Assembly (NCBI GenBank): GCA_007117035.1
Contig: SKHG01000071.1
Span: forward strand, 1-34,150
Direction: 5' to 3'
Source of the DNA: Candidatus Campbelliibacteriota bacterium
GTDB lineage: Bacteria; Patescibacteriota; Minisyncoccia; Phycocordibacterales; CSBR16-193
DNA length: 34,150 bases
The notes under the pieces are model-generated. The model had not been told where the DNA came from and ran no database searches. It saw only the letters and a list, made by a program, of their open reading frames with translations. Below, piece by piece: positions 14,933-23,608 of this stretch (positions are counted from its first letter, which is position 1; each line of letters begins with the position of its first letter). Position numbers and translations under genes: made by a program.

Positions 14933-16579
14933 ATGAAATTAACAGATAGTAAAATTAAAAACATACTATTAGAAGGTAATTATATTACAGAGGAGGATTT
15001 ATCTAGAGCAGAAAAGAGTGCTGAAAAACAAAAAAATTCAGTACTCGATTACTTGCTTTTCAACGATTTAATTACTAAGGATATTGTTGGTCAGGCTATA
15101 TCTGAATATTATAATATACCTTATTCAGATCTAAACTCATTTGTTCCAGCAAAAGATCAAGTTCTAATTATTCCTAAAGATCAAGCCAAAAACTTAAGAA
15201 TAGTTTTATTTAATGAAGACAAATCTCAGGTAACTATCACAACTGATAACCCTACACAAGAAGATTTAAAGATTAAATTAAAAGATTTGTTCCCTGGAAA
15301 GAAAATAAAAATTTCTTATTCATTACCTGAAGACATTGATTCAATTTTGTCTTTTTATCAAACAGAGTTGAATACTAGATTTGTTGAAATAATAGAAAAT
15401 CAAAAAAAAGTAGCTCCAGAAATAATTGACCAAATTATTGAGGACGCATTAAATTTAAAGGTTTCTGATATTCATTGTGAGCCTCAGGATTCTTACGCTG
15501 TTGTTAGATTTAGAATTGATGGCATCTTGCATGATGTTGGAGAAATTCCTATAGAATATTTTGGCAATATTATTAACAGGATTAAGGTTCAAGCTAAGTT
15601 AAGAATAGACGTACATAATGTGCCTCAAGATGGTGCGATCCGTTACCAGATTCAAGACAATGACAGGCCTGTGGATATTAGAGTATCTGTTATCCCAACC
15701 TTAAATGGAGAAAAGGTAGTGTTGAGAGTTTTGTCTTCATATATTGGGTCATTAAATCTAGGTGAGATCGGACTATCTAAGGATCTTCAAGATAAGATTG
15801 TAAACAGTACTAAAAAACCTTTTGGAATGATTTTGGTTACGGGTCCAACTGGTAGTGGAAAAACTACTACATTATATTCAATATTAAGAAATCTTAATAC
15901 TAGAGAAGTTAACATTACTACTATCGAAGATCCAGTGGAATATAAGATTAAGGGTATAAATCAGATACAAACTAATCAGCAAACAGGCCTGACGTTTGCT
16001 AGGGGACTTAGGGCTATTGCCCGGCAAGATCCGAATATTATTTTGGTAGGAGAAATTCGAGATTCTGAAACAGCAGACATATCTGTTAATGCAGCCTTAA
16101 CTGGACATTTGCTACTTACAACCTTCCACGCAAATAATGCTCTCTCAGCAATTCCTCGTTTTATAGATATGGGTGTTGAACCTTTTTTACTCAGTTCTAC
16201 TCTAGAATTAATAGTTTCTCAAAGGCTTGTTCGTAGAATTTGTGACTCATGTAAAGTGAGTTATACAGTTAGCAAATCTGAAATTGATAAAATAAAAACA
16301 GGTCTCTCTAAACAATTTGGAAGTGGAGAAATTACTTTATATCGTGGTAAGGGTTGTGGTAGTTGTGCTGGCACAGGCTACAGAGGCCAAATTGGTATTT
16401 TTGAATTTTTGAGTATCAGTCCTGAAATTCAAGATCTTATTTCTAAGAATCCATCAACAATAGAAATCACAAAGCTCGCTGAGTCTGAGGGTTATAAAAA
16501 TATGTTTGAGGACGGAATAAGTAAAGTAAAGATAGGAATTACAAGTCTAGATGAGTTGTTGCGAGTTACTAATATATAG
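14933..16579 (+). CDS. pilB: Type IV pilus assembly ATPase PilB
   Basis: This 548-residue GspE/PilB-family ATPase powers pilus extension at the cytoplasmic side of the inner membrane. The N-terminal 150 residues are a GSPII_E_N (MshEN-like) domain. The core has the SDIHCEP motif, Walker A GPTGSGKTT at 304-312, the Asp box TIEDPVEY, Walker B NIILVGEIRD and the His box GHLLLTTFHANNA. A four-cysteine zinc site (CDSC near 440 and CGSC near 480) is typical of PilB/GspE and absent from the retraction ATPase PilT. It lies between a receiver and pilC with tight spacing. No pilT is in the window. Confidence 0.95.
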   Translation: MKLTDSKIKNILLEGNYITEEDLSRAEKSAEKQKNSVLDYLLFNDLITKDIVGQAISEYYNIPYSDLNSFVPAKDQVLIIPKDQAKNLRIVLFNEDKSQVTITTDNPTQEDLKIKLKDLFPGKKIKISYSLPEDIDSILSFYQTELNTRFVEIIENQKKVAPEIIDQIIEDALNLKVSDIHCEPQDSYAVVRFRIDGILHDVGEIPIEYFGNIINRIKVQAKLRIDVHNVPQDGAIRYQIQDNDRPVDIRVSVIPTLNGEKVVLRVLSSYIGSLNLGEIGLSKDLQDKIVNSTKKPFGMILVTGPTGSGKTTTLYSILRNLNTREVNITTIEDPVEYKIKGINQIQTNQQTGLTFARGLRAIARQDPNIILVGEIRDSETADISVNAALTGHLLLTTFHANNALSAIPRFIDMGVEPFLLSSTLELIVSQRLVRRICDSCKVSYTVSKSEIDKIKTGLSKQFGSGEITLYRGKGCGSCAGTGYRGQIGIFEFLSISPEIQDLISKNPSTIEITKLAESEGYKNMFEDGISKVKIGITSLDELLRVTNI

Positions 16580-16582
16580 TGT

Positions 16583-17710
16583 ATGTCTAAAATAAAGGTC
16601 AGAAAATCAGATCAAAATGAGGGTTTTAAATACCCAGTTTTTGACTATCGTCCTGATTGGCCGTATATAAGTATAGGTTTTGGTGATGAGAAAGACTACT
16701 TTATTGAAAACCTATCCTTACTTTTGGCTTCAGGTATGAGTATTTTGTCTGCACTAGATTCTATTGGGGAGTCAGTGAAGTCAAAAAAAATGAAAAAGGT
16801 AACAAAATTTATTACCGAGTCAATTAATGACGGCTTACCATTTTGGAAGTCTGTTGATAGTGCTAGAATTTTTCCTAAAAGAATTATTGCTCTAATTCAA
16901 TCTGGTGAAGAGGCTGGTAGGTTACCAGATCATTTAAATTTAGCTACTGCGCAGTTACATAAAGAAAAAGTTTTTAAGTCTCGTCTAAAATCTGCTCTAA
17001 TTTATCCAGGAATTGTTTTAACTCTGGCATTTATAATTGCTTTGGGTGCTTTTTGGTATATTTTACCCAATCTAGTTTTTCTATTTGATATAACAGAAAA
17101 AACACTACCTTTCAGTACACAGGTTTTGCTTTGGGTTGGTGTTTTCTTTGAGTCTTATGGATACATTTTTATTCCAAGTTTGATTCTGACTTTATTTATC
17201 ATAATTTATGTATTTTTCTTTAACAAAAGAACTAAATTTTTAGGTGATTTTTTCTTATTGCGACTTCCGGGAATAAAGAGATTAATTCAGGGTGTGGAGA
17301 TGGCTCGTTTCGGTTACACCTTTGGCGCACTTTTACAGTCGGGATTTCAGATTAATGAGTCTCTCGAATTAGTTAAATCAGGTACTGATTACGTAAGCTA
17401 TCAAAGATTCTATTCTCATCTACAAGAAAAGATAAATCAGGGTAATAGTTTTAAAAAGTCCTTGGATTCATATCCCAAGTCAGATCGATATATTAAAATA
17501 CCTATTCAGCAACTTATTATGGCTGCTGAAAGATCTGGAAGACTACCTGAAACATTAATCAAGATAGGAGTTATTTTTGAGGAGAAAACAGATGCTATGT
17601 CTAAAGACTTGGGAACTATAATAGAACCTGTAATACTAATAATTGTTGGTTTCGTGGTCGGATTTGTAGTTCTTGGAATAATTAGTCCGATTTATGACGT
17701 CTCATTTTAA
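16583..17710 (+). CDS. pilC: Type IV pilus inner-membrane platform protein PilC
   Basis: A 375-residue T2SSF/PilC protein. It has two T2SSF domains, each with the family Gly-Glu-Gly-type motif: ALIQSGEEAGRLPDHL in the first and MAAERSGRLPETLIKIG in the second. Three membrane segments lie near residues 150-170, 195-220 and 345-370. PilC recruits PilB and the major pilin to the assembly platform. The first domain is preceded by about 50 residues. It starts three bases after pilB, and its last 17 bases overlap the next gene, so translation is probably coupled. Confidence 0.94.
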   Translation: MSKIKVRKSDQNEGFKYPVFDYRPDWPYISIGFGDEKDYFIENLSLLLASGMSILSALDSIGESVKSKKMKKVTKFITESINDGLPFWKSVDSARIFPKRIIALIQSGEEAGRLPDHLNLATAQLHKEKVFKSRLKSALIYPGIVLTLAFIIALGAFWYILPNLVFLFDITEKTLPFSTQVLLWVGVFFESYGYIFIPSLILTLFIIIYVFFFNKRTKFLGDFFLLRLPGIKRLIQGVEMARFGYTFGALLQSGFQINESLELVKSGTDYVSYQRFYSHLQEKINQGNSFKKSLDSYPKSDRYIKIPIQQLIMAAERSGRLPETLIKIGVIFEEKTDAMSKDLGTIIEPVILIIVGFVVGFVVLGIISPIYDVSF

Positions 17711-18152
17711 TTACAATAAACATAATCGCGGATTTTCACTAGCGGAGCTTGTAATCGTTATAGGAATTATAATTCTAATATTAGGAACATCTGTTTTTTC
17801 ATACAATAGTTTTCGTTCTTATAATAATTTGGAGATTGCTTCAGCAACAGTAGTAGAATCAATTCGTTATGCTCAAAATAACGCTAGGCAGGTCAATGGT
17901 GATTCAATGTGGGGTGTTAAAATAAATGCTACCGAGGTTGTTATTTTTAAAGGAGAAAATTATGAATCTAGAAATTTAAATAACGACAAGGTTTTGGTAC
18001 TTCCGCCGGGTATAACTGTTGGGAGTTTTAATGAAATTGTTTTCGAGAAGGTTAGTGGATCTACAGGAACCACAGGCTTGATAAATATTTCTAATAATAA
18101 TGACGAATTAGGTTTAAACGTTAATAGTTGGGGAACTATAATTTATGAATAA
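17694..18152 (+). CDS. Prepilin, GspH/FimT-like
   Basis: A 152-residue type IV prepilin. A short basic leader ends in NRG before FSLAELVIVIGI, the class III cleavage site (Gly then Phe, with Glu at +5), followed by a hydrophobic helix. The segment EIASATVVESIRYAQNNARQVNG resembles GspH/FimT minor pseudopilins. PilD-type peptidase would process it in the membrane; no pilD is in the window. It overlaps pilC by 17 bases and the next prepilin by 8 bases. Confidence 0.88.
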   Translation: MTSHFNYNKHNRGFSLAELVIVIGIIILILGTSVFSYNSFRSYNNLEIASATVVESIRYAQNNARQVNGDSMWGVKINATEVVIFKGENYESRNLNNDKVLVLPPGITVGSFNEIVFEKVSGSTGTTGLINISNNNDELGLNVNSWGTIIYE

Positions 18153-18936
18153 TAAAGGATTTTCATTAGTTGAAATTTTAGTTGCAGTGTCCGTTTTTTT
18201 GGTGTTTTTTTTGTCATTAACAAATGTAATTTTTAGTTCTAGTAAAAAAATTGAGTATGCTACAAATAATGAGGTGGCTATATTTCTTGCTGAATCGGGT
18301 TTAGAGATAGTTAAGAACATTAAGGACGAGGATTTTAATAATCTACAAGAAGGGGTCTATGGTCTGGAAAGAAATTTAAATCAGTTTGAATTTATTAGTA
18401 GCCCCGAGGACATAGACATCTTTAGTCGTAGTATTATCATTTCCAATATTGATGAATTTGAAAAAAAAGTCGAATCAACAGTCAGTTGGGTTGATAGTTT
18501 TTCTGATCATAATTCCATTACTCTGACTACTTATTTTACAAACTGGGTTCAGGTATCAGATGCTGTATGTCTTGACCAGCAAGATTTTTTAGAGGTTTAT
18601 TTAACAGAGATACAAATAGCGGGTAACAGTAAATTAAATGGTATTTTGGTTGGTAGTTCGGCAATTGATTGTGAAATTATAATAGAACAAATGCAGGTGA
18701 GCTGGACTAGTTCAGGAAGAAGATTAAGGCATATAATTTTTGATGGTCTAGAAGTGTGGAGTGGAAATGTTAATTCTGGCACAGTAAAGAATATTGAATC
18801 TTATAGTATTAAAGAAGATCAGAATAATTTAATTGTTGACCTTGATTTTTCTGGAAATATCTCAAATGATACTTTCAGTATAACCTTCTTTATGTCTGAT
18901 GGAACGAGTAAAACAATAACTGATATTAAACCTTAA
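18145..18936 (+). CDS. Prepilin, PilV/GspI-like
   Basis: A 263-residue prepilin with an extremely short leader: MNNKG before FSLVEILVAVSVFLVFFLSL, with Glu at +5. After the helix come FLAESGLEIVKNIKDEDF and a long beta-rich C-terminal part containing two cysteines (AVCLDQQD and AIDCEI) that may form a disulfide. Size and pattern fit a minor pilin of the PilV/GspI group. The large C-terminal region may be a tip or surface-contact domain. Confidence 0.85.
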   Translation: MNNKGFSLVEILVAVSVFLVFFLSLTNVIFSSSKKIEYATNNEVAIFLAESGLEIVKNIKDEDFNNLQEGVYGLERNLNQFEFISSPEDIDIFSRSIIISNIDEFEKKVESTVSWVDSFSDHNSITLTTYFTNWVQVSDAVCLDQQDFLEVYLTEIQIAGNSKLNGILVGSSAIDCEIIIEQMQVSWTSSGRRLRHIIFDGLEVWSGNVNSGTVKNIESYSIKEDQNNLIVDLDFSGNISNDTFSITFFMSDGTSKTITDIKP

Positions 18937-18941
18937 TAAAT

Positions 18942-19463
18942 ATGAAAAAGCATAAATTCAAAATTATAAATAATGATTCAGGTTTTACACTCGTAGAAAT
19001 TTTAATCTATATCTCAATTTTTAGTTTAATGGTTACAGGTTTAGCATCTTTAACCTTACTCATTAATCAATCAATGTCAGTTGCACAAAATAGAATAGAA
19101 GTTGATAGTCAGTATGTGGGAGCGATCAAGATAATGTCTCAGACTATTAGAGATAGTAAAGGTATAAACTCTCCATCGGTAGGTGCTCAATCTGATTCAT
19201 TAAGTCTAAAAACTATTGATTCATCTAAAAATCCAACAGTCTTTTTTGTAGATGAGGGGGTTTTGTATATCTCGGAAGGATTAGGTTCGCCCACACCTCT
19301 AACTAATAATCGTGTTTTAGTAGCTGACCTAGGATTTTATAATTTAAGCAGACCAAACACTCATGGATTAATTCAGATTGATATGACTGTAAATCAATTT
19401 GATTCTATACGTACTATGAATTTTAATTCAGTTTCTGCTGTTAGGAATAATGATGATAATTAG
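18942..19463 (+). CDS. Prepilin, PilW/GspJ-like
   Basis: A 173-residue prepilin. The leader is about 15 residues and ends in DSG before FTLVEILIYISIFSLMVTGL, with Glu at +5. The following QNRIEVDSQYVGAIKIMSQTIRDSKGI and the late strand LVADLGFYNL suit the PilW/GspJ minor pilin group. It starts six bases after the preceding gene and overlaps the next by 14 bases. Confidence 0.85.
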   Translation: MKKHKFKIINNDSGFTLVEILIYISIFSLMVTGLASLTLLINQSMSVAQNRIEVDSQYVGAIKIMSQTIRDSKGINSPSVGAQSDSLSLKTIDSSKNPTVFFVDEGVLYISEGLGSPTPLTNNRVLVADLGFYNLSRPNTHGLIQIDMTVNQFDSIRTMNFNSVSAVRNNDDN

Positions 19464-19908
19464 AAAAAACATGACTAAAAAACTAAAAAAACACATAAAA
19501 GATATAAATTCTCAAATAATGTATTCAGGACATAAATCTGGTTTTGGTGTTTTGTATATTGTTATTATTATCGGTAGCATTTCACTTGGTTTAAGTTTAT
19601 GGCTATCAAGCAGTAGTTATTTTTCTGTAAATTCAGCTTTTAATAACCGTGATTCTGCTCAAGCTCGCTCTTTAATTAATGGTTGCGCAGAAATAACGCT
19701 TGATCGTATACGTCAAAACCAATCATACTCTGGTTTAGATGTAATAAATCTTTTAGACAACAGTTGTCAGATTGAGGTAATCCACGTTGACACCACTAGT
19801 AGAATAATTAAAGCCTATGTCGAGGTTGGTAGTAGTGTGCGAAAGCTTGAAATTTTGACTGATGGTTTTAATCCTATAAATATAGATTCTTGGATTGAGA
19901 TACCATAA
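19450..19908 (+). CDS. Minor pilin, PilX/GspK-like, without Glu at +5
   Basis: A 152-residue protein (shorter if it starts at the ATG at 19471) with a basic leader of about 30 residues, then KSG before FGVLYIVIIIGSISLGLSLWL. The Gly-Phe cleavage site is kept but +5 is Tyr, not Glu. Loss of Glu5 is typical of GspK/PilX-type tip pilins. The segment RDSAQARSLINGCAEITLDRIRQN resembles PilX. It is the last gene of the operon, the usual place of the tip pilin. Confidence 0.8.
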   Translation: MMIIRKNMTKKLKKHIKDINSQIMYSGHKSGFGVLYIVIIIGSISLGLSLWLSSSSYFSVNSAFNNRDSAQARSLINGCAEITLDRIRQNQSYSGLDVINLLDNSCQIEVIHVDTTSRIIKAYVEVGSSVRKLEILTDGFNPINIDSWIEIP

Positions 19909-19921
19909 TTACTATAAAATT

Positions 19922-19930
19922 TGTTATAAT
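19922..19930 (+). promoter_or_regulatory. Extended -10 promoter of the GAF-PAS kinase
   Basis: TGTTATAAT (19922-19930) ends six bases before the ATG at 19937, so the kinase mRNA is probably leaderless. The kinase may also be read from the pilus operon just upstream, since no terminator separates them. Confidence 0.55.
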
Positions 19931-19936
19931 TTATTT

Positions 19937-21979
19937 ATGAAAAAAGCACCAATACCAAAGAACGAAAACGAGCGTCTCGAAGCCTTACGAAAATTAGGTG
20001 TTCTTGATACCCCTACAGAGGAAAAGTTTGATCGCATAACAGATCTAGCTTCTAAGATTTTTAAAACACCGATCTCTACTTTAACCTTAATTGATTCAGA
20101 GAGGGAGTGGTTTAAATCAGTCTGTGGGGTTGAGGAATCTGAGGGAGATCGAGCGATTTCATTTTGCGGTCACGCTTTGCTGGATGACGAAATATTGGTA
20201 GTTCCTGATACAAAAGAAGATTCGCGTTTTAAGGACAATCCGATGGTAGTTGGTAGCCCCTACATCCGTTTCTACGCTGGAGTACCGATTTTATCTGCTG
20301 ACAGTTATCGTATTGGAGTTTTTTGTATTAAGGACACGAAGCCTAGGAAATTTAAAGACGAAGATAAATTTTTGCTAATTGCTTTAGCACGTTGGTCTGA
20401 GTCAGAATTAAATTTAAATAATTTATCTAAATCATTAAATACTATTAGAGGTTTTGAGATTGAAAGAGTTAAACAGGAAAAAAAATTAAAAGAAAGTAAT
20501 GAAAAAATTAGTGCCACTCTTAGATCAATTGGCGATGGTGTTATAGTTGTTGATAATTTAGGTTTAGTCACTAACCTAAATAGAGTTGCTGAGAAATTAA
20601 CTGGTTGGAATCTTTCAGAAGCTAAAGGTAAGTCAATTGAGGAGGTTTTTAATATAGTAGATGGTAAAAATTACGAGACTCAACTCAATCCTGTGTTTCG
20701 AGCTATGGAAAAAGGAGAAATTATGGAGATGTCTAACAGTGTTGTTCTAATTGCTCGAGACAAACGTAAGAAATATCAAATAGCAGATAGTTGTGCACCA
20801 ATTAAAGTTGATGACGATAAAATCATAGGAGCTGTTTTAGTTTTCAGAGATGTTACGTTCGATTACAAACAACGTGAATTACTCAGAGAAAGTGAACAAA
20901 AGTTAATAGAAGCTCAAAAGTTAGCATTAATGGGAAGATGGGACTACTATCATGCTGATAGCAGGTTTGAATGGTCTGAGTCAACTTTCGACATTTTTGA
21001 GAAGGATCTCGAATCATTCAGTCCCAACATTGATGATTTTCTTAGTATGATTCATTCTGATGATCAGGAAATGGTAAAAAAGGCGTGGGAAAATTCATTG
21101 CAAAATAAAGTTGATTGCCAGATCGAGTATAGAATTGTAATGGATGACGATAGGGTAAAGTGGATTGGTGAAGAATGCCGAACTTTTTTCGACGAAAATT
21201 CTAAGCCAATCCGATCAGTTGGAGTTGTTCAAGATATAACCAGACAGAAAGAAGTAAATCAAGCTAAAACAGAATTCGTCTCACTGGCGTCTCATCAACT
21301 CAAGACACCTGTTGGAGCAGTTAAGTGGAATATAGAGATGCTTCTGAGTGGTGATTACGGAGATCTTAAACCAAAACAAAAAGAGGTTCTGTCTGATGTG
21401 TATAATTTAAATGAAAGAATGGGGGAGTTAGTAAAAGGTTTTTTAAATGTCTCACGAGTTGATTTGGGAATCTTTTCAATTGAGCCTGTTGTGGTTAATT
21501 ATTCTGATGTTTCAGATGAAGTTTTGTCTGAGTTAAAAAATAAGATAGAGACTAAAAAAATAAATGTTAATGTTGAATATCAAAAAAACCTACCTGAAAC
21601 AATTGCAGACACCAAATTACTTAGAATCATATTTCAAAATCTCTTATCTAACGCAGTAAAATATACATCAAATAAAGGTAATGTTACTGTGAAGATAGGT
21701 GCTGATGATAAGGAGATAAAAATAACTGTTAGTGACGATGGTGTAGGTATTTCGGCTGATGAAAAAGAATGTATATATTCAAAATTATACAGAGCAAGTA
21801 ATGCTCAAGAAATAGATCCTGATGGTAATGGTTTAGGGCTATATCTTCTAAAAGAAATAACAGAAAGGGCGGGAGGGCGTACTTGGTTTGAATCAGAATT
21901 GAATGTTGGAACAACTTTTTACGTTACATTTCCTTTACCAGGAATGCAGAAAAAGAAAGGAGAAAAAAAATTAAGTTAA
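19937..21979 (+). CDS. Cytoplasmic GAF-PAS-PAS histidine kinase
   Basis: A 680-residue soluble sensor kinase without membrane segments. Domains in order: GAF (about 15-155, with LGVLDTPTEEKFDRIT and YAGVPILS), PAS (about 185-310), a second PAS/PAC (about 325-435, ending in VVQDITRQKE), HisKA with phosphoacceptor His453 in ASHQLKTPVGAVKW, and HATPase_c (NLLSNAVKYTSNKG, DDGVGIS, GNGLGLYLLKE). The frame is open to 19895, but the ATG at 19937 fits the promoter and the family N-terminus. It directly follows the pilus operon, so the receiver at 14534 may be a partner; this is inferred. Confidence 0.93.
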   Translation: MKKAPIPKNENERLEALRKLGVLDTPTEEKFDRITDLASKIFKTPISTLTLIDSEREWFKSVCGVEESEGDRAISFCGHALLDDEILVVPDTKEDSRFKDNPMVVGSPYIRFYAGVPILSADSYRIGVFCIKDTKPRKFKDEDKFLLIALARWSESELNLNNLSKSLNTIRGFEIERVKQEKKLKESNEKISATLRSIGDGVIVVDNLGLVTNLNRVAEKLTGWNLSEAKGKSIEEVFNIVDGKNYETQLNPVFRAMEKGEIMEMSNSVVLIARDKRKKYQIADSCAPIKVDDDKIIGAVLVFRDVTFDYKQRELLRESEQKLIEAQKLALMGRWDYYHADSRFEWSESTFDIFEKDLESFSPNIDDFLSMIHSDDQEMVKKAWENSLQNKVDCQIEYRIVMDDDRVKWIGEECRTFFDENSKPIRSVGVVQDITRQKEVNQAKTEFVSLASHQLKTPVGAVKWNIEMLLSGDYGDLKPKQKEVLSDVYNLNERMGELVKGFLNVSRVDLGIFSIEPVVVNYSDVSDEVLSELKNKIETKKINVNVEYQKNLPETIADTKLLRIIFQNLLSNAVKYTSNKGNVTVKIGADDKEIKITVSDDGVGISADEKECIYSKLYRASNAQEIDPDGNGLGLYLLKEITERAGGRTWFESELNVGTTFYVTFPLPGMQKKKGEKKLS

Positions 21980-21997
21980 AATTTAATAGATTAATAA

Positions 21998-22793
21998 ATG
22001 GAGAAAATATCAATAGAAAATCAAGAAAGCGAAAAAAACCTTCAGTTACCATTGGATCAGATAATACCTAGTGTATCAATGGATGGTTTAGAAATTGATA
22101 AGTTTGGTTCGTATACTGGAAAGATTATAGAAAACTCTGGAGAAGGTTTGTCTAGAGAATTTGCGCGTACAATTACTGCAACAGTACGAGAATTATAATT
22201 CCTTTGTGTCTGATAATCTAAGTATACTTGATGATGATATGTATGATCGTTCAACAGAATTATTCGAAATTGTTAAGGAAGGTAGTGAGTTTTTGAAAGA
22301 ACTTAAGGAAAGATTTTCAGGTAAAGTATTGGTTGATTTAGGTTGCGGTCAGTCATCCTCAGGGTATAAACTAGCGTGCATTCTTGGTTCAAAAGGTTAT
22401 GTTGGGATAGATTCTAACGGCGTTGATATTTATGGAATAAAACATTTAGTAAATTCTAAATTAGACAAAGAAAAACCAGAGAAGGAAACATCAGATTGGC
22501 AACCTATTCCATACAGTCTTGTTATTGAAGATGCTTTGTCTTTCTTGCGTAGAGTTCCAGACAATAGAGTTTGCGTATCCACTTTTGGGATTGATGGTAT
22601 GGTAATGTATGAAGCATCTCGGGAATATGTAGATCAGTCCTGCGATGAAATTACTAGGGTTATTGATCCAGACGGAGCTCAGATTGCAAATGATACTGGT
22701 TCCGTATTAATCGGATCTGACCTAGAAGATATTAGAGATAATGATTTTTATACTAAAAGCCGTTTGGTATTTAGTGTTCATAAAAAAGGATAA
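21998..22793 (+). pseudogene. Frameshifted methyltransferase-like gene (copy A)
   Basis: Two overlapping frames together match the whole of the intact gene at 32815-33594. The first (21998-22198) carries MEKISIENQESEKN to SREFARTI, with the shared segment GSYTGKIIENSG. The second, open from 22161 to 22793, carries VDLGCGQSSSGYKLACILG, an SAM-binding motif I, and KGYVGIDSNG to the end. The change of frame is +1 somewhere between 22150 and 22198. No slippery heptamer is evident, so a one-base insertion (or two-base loss), or an assembly error, is more likely than programmed shifting. The SAM-methyltransferase call rests on motif I only. Confidence 0.75.
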
Positions 22794-22839
22794 TTTTCTA
22801 TAATGAAGAATACTGTACTAATATAGATGATGAACAGTC

Positions 22840-23565
22840 CTACTCTTCAAGATATTCTAGGTTCATAATTTCTACGATATCTCCCTGAACAAATCCTGTA
22901 ATTTTAACGCGCGAACCAACCTCTAAATCAATTGTCTCACACTCGACTTCGACACCAGCTATAGCACAGGTGCTACTGGGGGCGAAAATGACCTCCTTGG
23001 TCATAGCAGGAGCTCCTGGTTCCTCATAGACCAAGATCCAAGTCTCGGATAGTGATCCAGGGTTACCCTTTGTCAGATTACCGCTTTTTGAAAAAGAAGG
23101 CTGTGGGCTAGTTGTTATATTATCTACTTTCCAAGACTCATTTTCATAAACTAAATGTATAATCCTGGTGGTTGGAGTACTAGAATATTTGAGTTGAACA
23201 GTTAAAAGAACTGTCCCGATGTCGTTCATCTTAATATCAACAAACTCGATTCCTTCGTCTGGTACATCTTGAATTCCAATAAATAAGGCTAGGTCTCGAA
23301 TCAAACTTTCACTACCTATTTCTTCTAATGCTTTTTCTGAGAGTGTTTTAAGTATTCTGTTTTCAATCTCAATGTTGTTTGCTGGAGGAGCAACACTAAT
23401 GAAATCTTCGAAAAAATTCATACCAACATCCTTTGCGACCTCAATCTCAATCGTATCTTTATCACTTACAACGTTTAGTTCTTTTTGGTCATCTAAAAGC
23501 ATAAGAATGCCCCAGCCCCAAATCACTATAAAAATTATTAAACCTATAAGTATCATTTTTTTCAT
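22840..23565 (-). CDS. Membrane-anchored hypothetical protein
   Basis: A 241-residue protein with an N-terminal hydrophobic anchor (residues 4-23), then an extracytoplasmic part. Residues 45-150 have an alpha-beta pattern ending in TTRIIHLVYENESWKVDNI, like NTF2/DUF3828-type domains. The C-terminal 75 residues are beta-rich and end in VGSRVKITGFVQGDIVEIMNLEYLEE, which looks like a small OB-like strand set, with two cysteines (STCAIAGVEVECE) that may be paired. I do not recognise a named family. Confidence 0.65.
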   Translation of the reverse strand: MKKMILIGLIIFIVIWGWGILMLLDDQKELNVVSDKDTIEIEVAKDVGMNFFEDFISVAPPANNIEIENRILKTLSEKALEEIGSESLIRDLALFIGIQDVPDEGIEFVDIKMNDIGTVLLTVQLKYSSTPTTRIIHLVYENESWKVDNITTSPQPSFSKSGNLTKGNPGSLSETWILVYEEPGAPAMTKEVIFAPSSTCAIAGVEVECETIDLEVGSRVKITGFVQGDIVEIMNLEYLEE

Positions 23566-23608
23566 ATAATTATTGTTATAAACTCGCTCTTAAATTAATA
23601 AACACTCT

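Noticed and set aside
22150-22200. Programmed ribosomal frameshift in copy A of the methyltransferase-like gene
   Set aside because: No slippery sequence or downstream pseudoknot is evident; a simple indel is more economical.
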